Assembly: GCA_023213395.1 (NCBI GenBank)
Contig: CM041465.1
Location: 166,725,741 to 166,789,740 of the forward strand
Direction of reading: 5' to 3'
Length of the DNA: 64,000 bases
Source: Cycas panzhihuaensis
Taxonomy: Eukaryota > Cycadophyta
Position 1 is the first letter of the stretch; each line of letters begins with the position of its first letter. This document shows, piece by piece, positions 54,752 to 64,000 of this stretch. A model generated the notes under the pieces. It was not told the origin of the DNA and searched no databases. It saw only the letters and a list, made by a program, of their open reading frames with translations. The position numbers and the translations under genes were made by a program.

Positions 54752-57700
54752 GAGTATCAATTTACAAGTGTGGAATGCTACGTGTACTTGTTTGCTTTAT
54801 AGCAAGCTAGAAAAACCCAAAAGGACTACCTTTTGGGGTTAGGTTTCCCCTCCTATAGGCAAAACAATAATTGACTCGAATAATGACTTCTTGGCCCATT
54901 GTTTTATGTTGTTGCTATTCTACTAACCTTTCATCTATTGGATTTTGCTTATTGAGTTATAGTTCAATGACTTATGTTGCTAGGTGTCTAGCCTTGATTA
55001 CTAGTTGCTTGACTCTTGTCATCAATCATACTCAATTACTTGTCTTCCCTTAGAGTTTTTAATTGTATCTATTCAAGACTAGTCTTCCCTCTGTAGGAGT
55101 GATGACACATTGAACAATTCTATAAATAAAAATAAAAAATAAAGGCAAATATTTCTAGCCTTAAACAAGTCCATATATAATGCCTTTTAACCTTTATCTT
55201 CTCTTTGATAAATCTATGAAACACTTGCTTCTCTTTGGTAACTCTATGAAGCTTTTGCTTCTCTACTAGGGCACTTCCACTTTGTAGAAATAAAGCAAGT
55301 AATATGGAAGAGATATCTCCAATCAATTTGTTTCCTTGTTTAAATCAAGAATTTAATGTTCCCTTACTTCACCTGTATTACTGATTATTTATTTGACACC
55401 CTCTTGGCATGTGACGTATTTGCTTATAGGTTCATCTTTACTTTGCAATTAAATTACCATGTGGTACATTAATTTCCATCTCCAATTTCTAATGTCTACT
55501 TTATTTTTTTAGTACTATGGCCTTCACCCTTTTTCCAAAATATATTGGTGATGTTAGAGCTAGCCTAACTTTTGTTTGGTTGTTTGAACCTAGTTTTGTC
55601 ATAGGGTCTTGAATCCACAAATTGGATTCAAGTCTAAATTGGGTTTGTGAACCCATAATCTTGCTTGACACAAGTGGCATTGAAAGACATTTTATTGTGG
55701 GGAAATCTATAAAATTGTGACTCATTTACTTATACTGTTTTTATAAGCATAAATATTGTTAGTAATTTGTGTCTTATATTAAAAGGGCTTGTGTGACATT
55801 TTCAAGACTCTCTGTAGGGGTATTCAGGTTGGTATTAAATACCATCCGTATGGATGGTATAGGTATCATTGTATGTGAGAAGAGATAGTATAGGTACCGA
55901 GTGTCAAAAAAAGGGAGGTCGTGATTCTTATTGGTGATGCTTTTAGCATTTCTTTTTGATGTATTGTACTTGGTTTGCTTTGATAGTTCCATTGATTGCT
56001 TTTGGATACTTGTGGACGTTAACATAATTTCTTTTTTTGTTTCTTTTATACACATTGGTACCAATGTTTTTCTACCTTATTGAGATGGATATTGCATTTG
56101 AAATGGCTTGCTATAAGTATTTTCCATATGATTGGTAGAGGTATGGCCGTGTGTAGGAAGAGTTGGTCAACGCAGCCAACCAAACCCAATTTAATGAAGT
56201 TCTTTTGAAGGCAAGTGAAGCTATACCAAATTCAGGGCAGGAAGAGCACCCTTGATATAGAGTGGGGGGAGAAGCAAAATCTAAAATTTTGAAAATTTGA
56301 AATTGTGCAAGGATGCTCAACCCTTTTGTTTGACCTGGGATAGATGTTGAGGTAAACTCTGGTACTTGCGTGATTTTGGACAATGGAAACGTAGGAATGC
56401 ATGTTTATCCTAACGCGAGGAATGGAGGAAGACATCAGTTGAGGGGTTGTATGGAGGAACACATGCTAGGAAACAATGAACATGGCCATAAAAGAGTTTT
56501 GGGGGAATGGATGACAAGTTGGATTCTAGAACGAAATGCAACATAGTCTAGAACACACCTCGAGGAATGCATGGAACCCACATCCAGATTGAAGTGACAT
56601 GTTTTAGATATGCTGATGTCATCCCCGGTGGTACGTTCGTACAGATGAAAACTTATGTTAAAGAGGCATAATGAATGTCATTAATGAGAAGGTGTGATTT
56701 GTTATTAAAAGTCACAATTGTCAATTGTTCCTCAAAAGGACTTTCGTAGTGTATTTAATGTTGAATCAACCACCATTTTGGTATGAGAGCTGAGTCAATG
56801 AGTCTTGTGATACATTCTCTAGTGTGAGAGCTGAGTATATGTAAGGGATGTTATGGTGTAATGCATGTGGAACGTTCCCCAAAGTGATGTAAAGCCATTG
56901 GACATTGATATTGCTTAATGAAATTATGAGTCACATGGGAAGTTTTGTATTTTGTGCATGGTTGTGATTAATTTTTTAGTTCATGTTGATGCTGTGATAG
57001 TGACATGATGATATTTTGTTAATATGGCATATGTGTGATCTATGATGACATCGCTATGTTGACCAAGCCCTTGACAAGTGGACTTTCATAGGGATGAAAG
57101 TAGAGTCAACGTTGGTTCCATTGCCTACATCCATTGAGAAGGGGACTAGGCCGGAGTTTGCCATACATATTATGCAGAAAGATCAAGGAACCCTGGTGGT
57201 CATTGTGATGGCAAGTCCTAACAAAACATTTGACAGCCAAGGGGCCTTCCAATGCCACCAAAACGACCTTCAAAGGTGGGTGAGCCACTGAAAATACCTT
57301 CACCATATTGGGATCTAGTAGACAAATGACTTTAAGATGGTCAAAAGAGGCAAATTTGAGAAGGTTTAGGAGGTTTAAGCCTCAACAAGAATGACAAGAC
57401 TAAGGGCCAGTCTATTGAAGGGTCTGAGGCAAGTGGTGCCCAAACACTTCAAGAACTAGAAAATTAAGGACATGGAGACCCAATGGTGGTGATACCACCT
57501 ACTTGGATTCAATCAGATATACTTAGCCCAAAAGAAAAATAGGAATTCTAGAACATGAAGAAAATCCAAAAGAAAATGATACTTTAGAAGAAGAAGGTCA
57601 AACCCTAGGGAAGGAGGAAGGGATAAGTGTGGATTCTAATGCAAAGGATGTAAGTGATCATGAGGAAAAGGTGAAGGAAGGTCCGTTGGCATATTGAGAG

Positions 57701-57950
57701 AACTGTTTGATAAGATAATTCTTTTAGGATTCACCAGATAAGGGGTCCGAGAAATCATTCCTGATAGCAACTCCATTAATATTGCAAATACTAAGAATTC
57801 TAGAACTTATTCATCTAAAGAAACCCTTTAAGAATCTTTTGTTTGAGAGACAGTATTGGGAGGAGCACACCTAGGACACCATTGAAATCCAATGTAGGGG
57901 AGGAAGAAGTTATACCCCCAAAGTCACATTGTTTAAGTGTTCGAGCAAAG
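54752..57950. other. 3.2 kb without recognisable genes
   Basis: No pol motif and no exon with familiar text was seen on either strand. Items noted: a perfect hairpin ATACCATCC-gtat-GGATGGTAT at 55839-55860, a repeated 'tgagagctgag' at about 56783 and 56825, and one CGTAC-bearing stretch at 56633. The frame at 57094-57291 ('MKVESTLVPLPTSIEKGTRP') is unassigned. The right part may be 5' leader of the gag gene G5. Confidence 0.45.
55839..55860. repeat. Perfect 9-bp arm hairpin
   Basis: ATACCATCC and GGATGGTAT are exact inverse complements around a 4-base loop. Confidence 0.9.
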
Positions 57951-58767
57951 AAAGTACACCACCTAGTTCTCCATAGGTAGGAAGTGCACTATTGGATTTG
58001 CCAAAAGATGGATGATTCAAGGGAATTTGGGAAGTTAATCTTCAACAACTCATCAGATGCCATAGAACATGTGTATTTATTTCAAAATTTGGAAAATGTG
58101 AGGAAAATCATGGATGAAAACAAAATTAAAACTAGATTTGCATGCACATTATGGGAAGTACTGTTGGCATAGTAGAAAGAACTGGATAAAGTAGAAACTT
58201 AGGAAAAATGTGAAAAAGAAATTTGAGGAGAGACTGTAGAAGTTTTGTAGCAATGAAGAAATCGCATTAAAAGAAATCAAGAAGAGACCTAGATGGTCAG
58301 TGTTAGCTTATATAAGTTAGATGAAACTTATTTTAACCAACATGATAATCAAAATTAATGGATCACAATATGAAGAACTGCTTTGTCAGGGGATTAAATG
58401 AGAAATTAAGATCAATGATGTAGACACATCCATGGAAATCCCTCAAGAATGTGCAAGAATTGGCCCTAGATTTTGAAAAAAAATTGGATGCTCAGACAGG
58501 AGGCCACAATCCATTATTATTAAGTTTACAAGAAGAGCTGCGAGAAATAAAACAACAACAACACAATTGGCCATTCTTCCAAATGGAGAAGGAAGAAGAG
58601 GAATTTGAGGTGGAATTCATAAAAAAAGAGGTGGCAAGATTAAAGTTGAAAACCCAAAAAGAGGAGGAAGACAAGGGAAAAAGGAGGAGGGAAGAGAATT
58701 CCAAGTTGAGAAACAGTGCCATATCTGTGAAGAAGACTCCCATTCCACAAAGGAGTGCTAGCTTAAT

Positions 58768-59137
58768 TGTGGTGAGCCTTAACCACATGTTAGAGAGGGT
58801 TAATATATTGGGAGGTTAAGCACGATAAAGGTTAAGGAGCTTAAGGTTAGGAGTATTTAATAAAAGTGGAAATGTGGGATTGGGTAGCTGATAGGTAGAA
58901 TGATATAATAATGAGCCGATCCTCTTATAAATATGACACCTCCATCTCACGTAATGTTATGTTGATGTTTATGAATATAATCTTATTTTGGGTTCACTTT
59001 GGTGTCCTCTTGGTTCTCATTTGGTGCTCTCCATCTCCACCCTCCATTCCATCTATCTCTATCCCTTGGCATTCTTACTGTTTGCTCTCATATTGTTATG
59101 GTAACAAGGGTTGGCCTGTAACATATGGTATCGGAGC
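58768..59137 (+). repeat. N3: 5' LTR and primer-binding site
   Basis: LTR 58768-59123 with TATA-like ttataaatatg (58925). After two bases comes TGGTATCGGAGC (59126-59137), one base from the initiator tRNA-Met site. Confidence 0.88.
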
Positions 59138-59798
59138 TAGGGCAAGGACAATTTTTCTTTCCTCCTTATTTAATGCAGGTGTTGAAGACATTATTATTAG
59201 AGGAATGGCAAGCTTGTTGAAGGGCTTATAGAGTCAAAGATCCAATTAGTAGGGTTTATGTGTAAACCTTGTAAACCCTAGTAGTGGGCTCTTTCATCAT
59301 CTATTGCTATAGTATGCCATACCATCATGGAGATGCCCTATTTTCTTTGCAAGCCATAAGTATTTTTTGCGCCATTTGATTTTGTCCATTATGAAGTAAT
59401 ATATGTCCACGATTGTATTGCTTATTGAGCCATTCCTTGTTACACCATATGACTGCCCTCTTCAATCGAGGAGTTATCAAGTTTGTTGTAAGCTTCAACC
59501 TTTGTTTGTCTATCTATCGTTTAAAGCTTTCAATCAAGCTGTACCATTCGATTGTGATCTTTTTGTGCTAAGAGATTGTTGTCTGCATGAGATGGGTACA
59601 TCTTCCATCACCATGATCCATTTCATCTTTGTCATCATCAATTTGGGTTGTGTTTGAGGGATTTATGCCTGTAACGTGGATCCGAATCGTATTTTCACCC
59701 ACCATGGTTTGCCTACATCCATGAAGCTCTTGCATCATATTCATGTCTGGGTCCACTCCTCATAAGACTTTTCGTGAGCTTCTGTTGATGTTTTGCCT

Positions 59799-60146
59799 CT
59801 ATTTGTAATTTGCCCATCCCTGTGCATAATCGTGGAAATCGAGACGTCTGTGTGCAACTGCGCCACTGTTTGGTTGTGATATACTTCGAGCAACGATTGA
59901 GCAAAGAATGACCATGAAATAGATGTGAAGAAGAGAACCCAATGCTACAAATGCAGATGCAATGTTTGAACGCAGTTTATAGAGAGTTGGGATATGGCAA
60001 TGACAAGCGAAAACGTTTGTAGAATGGTTCGTATTGAATTTTGCAATTATCAATGGCAGCAAAGTTTTCAAATTGTGATGTTTAGTTTGCTTACTAAAGT
60101 TGAATAAAATAAAATTAAATTGCATTTGTATGTGAGGTCCCCCCAA
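59799..60146 (-). other. 115-codon minus-strand frame inside N3, unassigned
   Basis: Contains a hydrophobic segment ('SLLHIYFMVILCSIVA'), a run beginning 'HRRLDFHDY', and more CpG dinucleotides than its neighbours. It lies antisense to N3. I do not recognise it. It may be a captured exon or chance. Confidence 0.25.
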
Positions 60147-60506
60147 TACTATTAGCCAGTGGTCATGTGCACAATATAAGGTGACAAACTACTTTTGCAA
60201 AGGGGCTTAAGATCAATTAAAAGGGTACTTACAAATTATTAGCACCTCCGTCCACACTTTCAGCCATATCTTCTTTATACAGACTCAAAATTTAGTTTTG
60301 TCAGATTCTTTGTTTTGAGGGCTTCAATTTGGACTATCACAAAACATATTTTGGGCTTTCTTTGTGGTAGATATTGATGTTTGAAGTCATGGTTACATGT
60401 CATGTCAGTTTTATAGTTTATGGCCGTTCAAACTTTGGCTTGTATGCCATTGCTCTTGAGGTCATAATATTGGATTAAGGGGGCTAACCAGCCATAGACA
60501 CCTGTT

Positions 60507-60507
<1 letters not shown>

Positions 60508-60539
<32 letters not shown>

Positions 60540-60541
60540 AA
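60508..60541. repeat. Poly-A / GAAAA run
   Basis: aaaaaaaaaaaaaaaa followed by gaaaagaaaag. The poly-Phe minus-strand frame here is an artefact. Confidence 0.95.
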
Positions 60542-61455
60542 CATCATGACCACATTCCTTCACTTTGATATTGAGGCAGCCTCGAAGGCATGCTTTGAAT
60601 GAGTCCATTGTCGAGAGGATGACAAAATTCGTCACAATATTGACTATTTCCAAGGTTGACTTCGTGGTTGGGCATGTAGTTGGTTACTTGATATGTATGG
60701 TACCCATATAACTTGGGATCTCTTCATTTCGACTCTTCATATAAAAATTTAGGAACTATGTTCGCATCATCTTGCAAAAGAACATGCTAAGCGAGATGAG
60801 GAGGAAAGGAGGTTACATGTTGAAGAAGAAAGGAGGTTAGCCCTTTAAAACTTCATTGATGGACTCATGAGGTTATATGCTAAGCTATTTTCCAACCCTT
60901 CAACACCTTCAATAGTGCCAGATGAAGCTTGTATATAAGAGGTTTTGGAGGAGCAGGATCACTTATCAAACATAGTTGTGGATGAGCATGCAATGGATCA
61001 TGCCAAGCAACTTGAAGACAGTACCTCACCTACATCTCTTCCATAGGATAGTGTGATCATACCTCAACTAGTTCACCTGGAAGAAGTCATAAGCCTCCCC
61101 CATTATACAAGGTAAACTTTCAGACAATAAGGATGACCTTCCTCCTCCTCATGGTGGTGCACCATCAACATTTAACATGCAGGAGAATTTGGGTTCTCAT
61201 TTTTGTGGATCCCAATATTATTACTACACCATGGGCTCACATTTGTTTGGCTTTGATAGCCAAACAAAGGAGTCACTTTTATTTGATCTACATCACCAAT
61301 TACATGGACTTGTGCATCACTCCTCAACAAGAAGTTCTGCAACAACAATGTCTTCTCATCGTAACATTTTATCAAACCACTTCGTATGACATATTAGTAG
61401 TAGTAGGTGGTGGATCCATGTATTCTTATTAGGATGCTTTGAAGGCAAGGCATCT

Positions 61456-61827
61456 TAAGGGGGGAGGGCATGTGGTGAGCCTTCACTACATGTTAAAAAG
61501 GGTTAATATATTGGGAGGTTGAGTAGGGTAAGGGTTAAGGGGGTTAAGGTAAGGAATATTTAATAATAGTGGAAATGTGGGATTGGGTAGCTTAGAGGTA
61601 GAAAAATAATAAAAATGGGGTGATCCTCTTATAAATATGACATCCCCATCTCATGTATTGTTATATTAATGCTTATGAATATAATCTTATTTTGGGTTCA
61701 CTTCGGTCCCCTCATGGTTTTCATTTGATGCTCTCCATCTCCACCCTCCATTGCATCCACCTCCATCCCTTGGCATTCTTACTCTTTGCTCTCATATTGT
61801 TATGATAACATTGGTTGGCCTATTACA
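61456..61827 (+). repeat. N3: polypurine tract and 3' LTR
   Basis: Strong purine tract aaggggggaggg (61457-61468) followed by TGTGGTGAG at 61471. It aligns along its length with 58768-59123 (gggattgggtagct, ttataaatatgacat, tattttgggttcactt, ccttggcattctta). Confidence 0.9.
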
Positions 61828-62200
61828 TTAACCCTAAATATAGTATAATAAGGAAACAAGATAAGTGTTGTCATATATGCGGCATTGACGATCACAATAC
61901 CAAAGAATGTTATTTTAATCTTTGAGGGAAAAGCTACAGAGGAAGAGGCAGAAGCAGAGGAGCAGACTCAATCGGGCATCTCCAGGCCATCAGAAATGCA
62001 CTAGAAGCATCAAAGAAAAAGGCATCCATTGGAAGATGCTTGGCGTGTTTGGAATTCAACCATTGGAAGTTTGATTGTCTAATAGCCAAAGCAATTGAGC
62101 AATGCCTTTTTGTGTGTAAAGTTTGCGTGCTAGGAAACCACTATACAAAAGATTGTAAAGGGAGGCTAAGGTCACAAATCTAATGACCATAGTTCCCAAA

Positions 62201-62680
62201 CCTAATAAAAATGTAAAGTTACAAGCAAAAAGTTAGACCAAGAGGAAATGGTAGTAGACAACTACCTTAATCCAAAGATGGAAATAAATCATTTTGAAGC
62301 CGCAAAGAGAACATTGGAGGAAGTAACGAGAAAAGAGTAGGAGAAGAAATTACCTATGAGCAAACCCTATCACAAAATATGCATATATGAGAAGAAATAA
62401 GTTTAAGGAAAAGGAATCAACACTTTTGGGAGCATCAATACAACCACAACCACATAGAGTCCAGGCCGAGGAGTTGTTCAAGGGATTACCAACAGAGTAC
62501 ATACTGAGAATATTGTTGATAATGGAAACCTTGGTGAAGCAATTGTATCTAACCATTTTGCTTGAACAAGTAATTGAGTGGATTAAAATGGGAGTGTTGT
62601 AGCATAAAGAATCCATCAAGAGTTTGATGAAGGCAATGCCCTCTTTCAATCTTGATCCTATAGTTACTATTATAAGCTAT
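62201..62680 (+). other. Sequence downstream of the G5 zinc knuckles; no domain recognised
   Basis: Plus frames (62387-62602) carry K/E-rich text ('RRNKFKEKESTLLGASIQPQ') that may be the C-terminal tail of G5 gag. No protease or RT motif follows before C8. Confidence 0.4.
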
Positions 62681-63007
62681 TGAAGATTAATTCTAACAGG
62701 AGTGGAGATCTTACTTTACATGATTAACTATCAACTTAATATGAAAATTACATTCATATTAATGACAAAGTCTCAAAGTGAAGTCATCTCTTATTAATTT
62801 CAACAATGCACTGAACATGCATAAATACAAATTTTAGAAGGAATCTAATTTCTAAATAAATGATATGTGATGTGAAAGTTGTAACCCCCAATGATTAATC
62901 ACTCATATATTAATTAAATAATCTTAAAATTTAATACATTACATTAAGGGGAGGCTCATAACCCAAGTTGTGAGCTATAAATAAACATTAGCATCAAGAC
63001 TCCCCCT
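62681..63007 (-). repeat. C8: 3' LTR (left end uncertain) and polypurine tract
   Basis: On the minus strand the purine tract ATAGGGGGAGTCT (about 62998-63008 rc) precedes TGATGCTAATG, the LTR start at 62996. The far end of the LTR is not determined; 62681 is a guess at a TG boundary. Confidence 0.55.
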
Positions 63008-63241
63008 ATGTTTATTTCCTTTTTATTGACACCTAATTTGTCTCAAAAAGTTTGAAAGTTTTCACATGTTAATGGTTTGGTGAAGATGTGAGTCAACTAT
63101 TCTTCTGTTGGACTATACACCATCTCTATCACACTTTTTTGAATCAATTTTTAAATAAAGTAATGGTGCACCTCAATGTGTTTAGTGCAAACATGGAACA
63201 TAGGACTTTTCGCAATCACATTTCATTATTTCTTGATCATT
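63008..63241 (-). pseudogene. C8: C-terminal end of copia RNase H
   Basis: Minus strand: 'VIAKSPMFHVCTKHIEVHHY', 'FTKPLTCENFQTF' and 'DKLGVNKKEINI' ahead of the PPT. The frame is cut at 63241, where the G6 LTR begins. Confidence 0.85.
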
Positions 63242-63835
63242 TGTAATATTCCAAAATCTAGTCAAAACTATGCTACGTAACCATTCAAATCGAAGGCCTC
63301 TGAATAAGGATTCCAACGGTTCAGACGAAAGTCAATTCCGACATCTCTATTAAAAGTTACGATCGTTTAAAGTTAGCTTGCCAGTTTTGGAGAAGTTTTG
63401 GCCGACTTCTATTTAAGTAGTATTAAGGATAATATCACCCAGTTTGGTCGACTTTTAATTGAAGTATTTTGATCTCTATATATAGGAAGTTTGGGCCGCA
63501 TCCCAAACCATCGTCGGAGGTTCTTTGGTCATGCATTTTCGGTTTTAGAGTTGCAATTAGCTCGCCCATTTGGGGGCTGCAGTTTGGAGGGTTCCTTGTT
63601 TCGAAGAGGCAAGCTCACTTCTTTAGGAAAGACTAGTATTTTGTTATAATTTCGCTCTATTTTGGTATTATTTGACAATAAAGATTATTATTTATACATG
63701 GATTACGTAATTCTTGTTCCTTGTTCATTTTCTTGTTGAATAGCATCTAGTTATTGTGTTTTTTGGATTATTACTTGTATTTTTGAGGAAAATTGATATA
63801 AAAGTAGAACTAGATCGCTACAAGTGGCATCAGAG
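63242..63835 (+). repeat. G6: 5' LTR and primer-binding site of an LTR element running off the window
   Basis: 581-bp LTR from TGTAATATTCC (63242) to CGCTACA (63822), with TATA-like tatatatagg at 63478-63487 and AATAAA at about 63680. TGGCATCAGAG follows after two bases (63825-63835), close to the initiator-Met type site. The 'T-A-C-A-A-G-TGGCATCAGAG' layout is common in plant gypsy elements. It interrupts C8 RNase H. Confidence 0.75.
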
Positions 63836-64000
63836 TTTCATTTCGAAGGGAAAAGGCAAAGGTAAAAGTACAAAAAATGTCAAAAAAATTTTTGCCCCCA
63901 AGGGAAATAGAAACAGAATTAAGATCAGGGATAAACCTCTTTCCCAGGAAGATGGCAGCCCAATCTAGAACCTCAGACGAAAAAATTGGAGGCGCATCAG
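63836..64000 (+). other. G6: leader or gag start, truncated by the window end
   Basis: A K/G-rich frame ('FISKGKGKGKSTKNVKKIF') runs here, but it begins within the LTR at 63756 and is not a convincing gag start. The gag itself would lie beyond 64000. Confidence 0.4.

Larger units (their letters stand above)
58768..61827 (+). mobile_element. N3: pol-less LTR element inserted in G5 gag
   Basis: 3060 bp bounded by LTRs 58768-59123 and 61471-61827, ends TGTGGTGAG ... TTACA/TAACA, with target 5-mers ttaat (58763-58767) and ttaac (61828-61832), one transition apart. The internal region is about 2.35 kb without RT, integrase or RNase H motifs. It holds a charged segment near 60780-61060 ('AKRDEEERRLHVEEERRLAL') and CpG-bearing text around 59660-60020 that may be non-element DNA. 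It resembles large retrotransposon derivatives that move with borrowed proteins. Confidence 0.88.
57960..62200 (+). pseudogene. G5: gypsy-like gag with four CCHC zinc knuckles, split by N3
   Basis: 57984-58170 resembles a retroelement capsid ('NSSDAIEHVYLFQNLENVRK'). 58451-58730 is a long charged coiled-coil segment (K/E/R-rich). Four knuckles follow, all C-x2-C-x4-H-x4-C: 58717-58758 ('CHICEEDSHSTKEC'), 61869-61910 ('CHICGIDDHNTKEC'), 62037-62078 ('CLACLEFNHWKFDC') and 62115-62156 ('CKVCVLGNHYTKDC'). N3 sits between the first and second; setting N3 and one target copy aside, both sides are in the same frame. An RG-rich patch lies between knuckles 2 and 3. Stops occur after knuckles 1 and 2. 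Pol is not visible downstream. Confidence 0.72.

Noticed and set aside
63756-63968. 70-codon frame at the window end as a gene start
   Set aside because: Its ATG lies inside the G6 LTR upstream of the PBS, so it would not be in the genomic RNA as a normal gag start.

Overview
The window is repeat-dense nuclear DNA from a land plant. I infer a seed plant with a very large genome, most likely a gymnosperm such as a conifer. The evidence is AT-rich, CpG-poor sequence, Ty1/copia and Ty3/gypsy LTR retrotransposons nested in each other on both strands, near-universal stops and frameshifts in their pol genes, primer-binding sites matching plant initiator tRNA-Met (TGGTATCAGAGC type), and host exons with GT-AG introns. 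The species cannot be fixed from the sequence. The only host gene seen with intact coding sequence is a two-exon piece of a plant UMP-CMP (adenylate kinase-like) kinase at 18232-18646.

Element names used below: G = Ty3/gypsy, C = Ty1/copia, N = element without recognisable pol. 1-7.1 kb: a dead chromodomain gypsy (G1) is followed by a 5'-truncated copia (C1), whose reverse transcriptase (RT) is split by a solo LTR flanked by two copies of a 77-bp target segment. 7.5-16.7 kb: a minus-strand copia (C2, 5-bp target duplications gtata/gtaca) carries a plus-strand copia (C3) in its pol region. Its 1.1-kb leader holds a coding-like stretch that may be captured host sequence. 16.7-20.6 kb: non-TE sequence with the kinase exons and several tandem repeats. 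20.6-39.1 kb: N1, then a plus-strand gypsy (G2) interrupted by a minus-strand gypsy (G3) and by a nearly complete minus-strand copia (C4, exact tattc duplications, LTRs about 97% identical). G2 is cut off by a truncated minus copia (C5).

39.1-54.8 kb: a degraded gypsy fragment (G4) abuts minus-strand copia C6 (41440-54746). C6 contains N2 (41518-46064, exact aatat duplications) inside its 3' LTR and copia C7 (48616-53855, exact agtga duplications) in its leader. N2 has no pol. It carries, antisense, a fragment of a plant aluminium-induced/TSJT1-type gene (DUF3700 glutamine-amidotransferase-like) in a CpG-richer block. I regard this as the most interesting object in the window. 54.8-64 kb: anonymous sequence, then a gypsy-like gag with four CCHC zinc knuckles (G5). 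A third pol-less LTR element (N3, 58768-61827) splits it between knuckles 1 and 2. Then come a copia 3' end (C8) and the 5' LTR of a gypsy (G6) that runs off the window.

The elements act as insertion targets for each other rather than as a pathway. Insertion order can be read from the nesting: C6 before N2 and C7; G2 before G3 and C4; C2 before C3; G5 before N3; C8 before G6. C4 is the closest to intact, but it has a frameshift just after the RT catalytic motif and stops in gag. No complete autonomous element is present.
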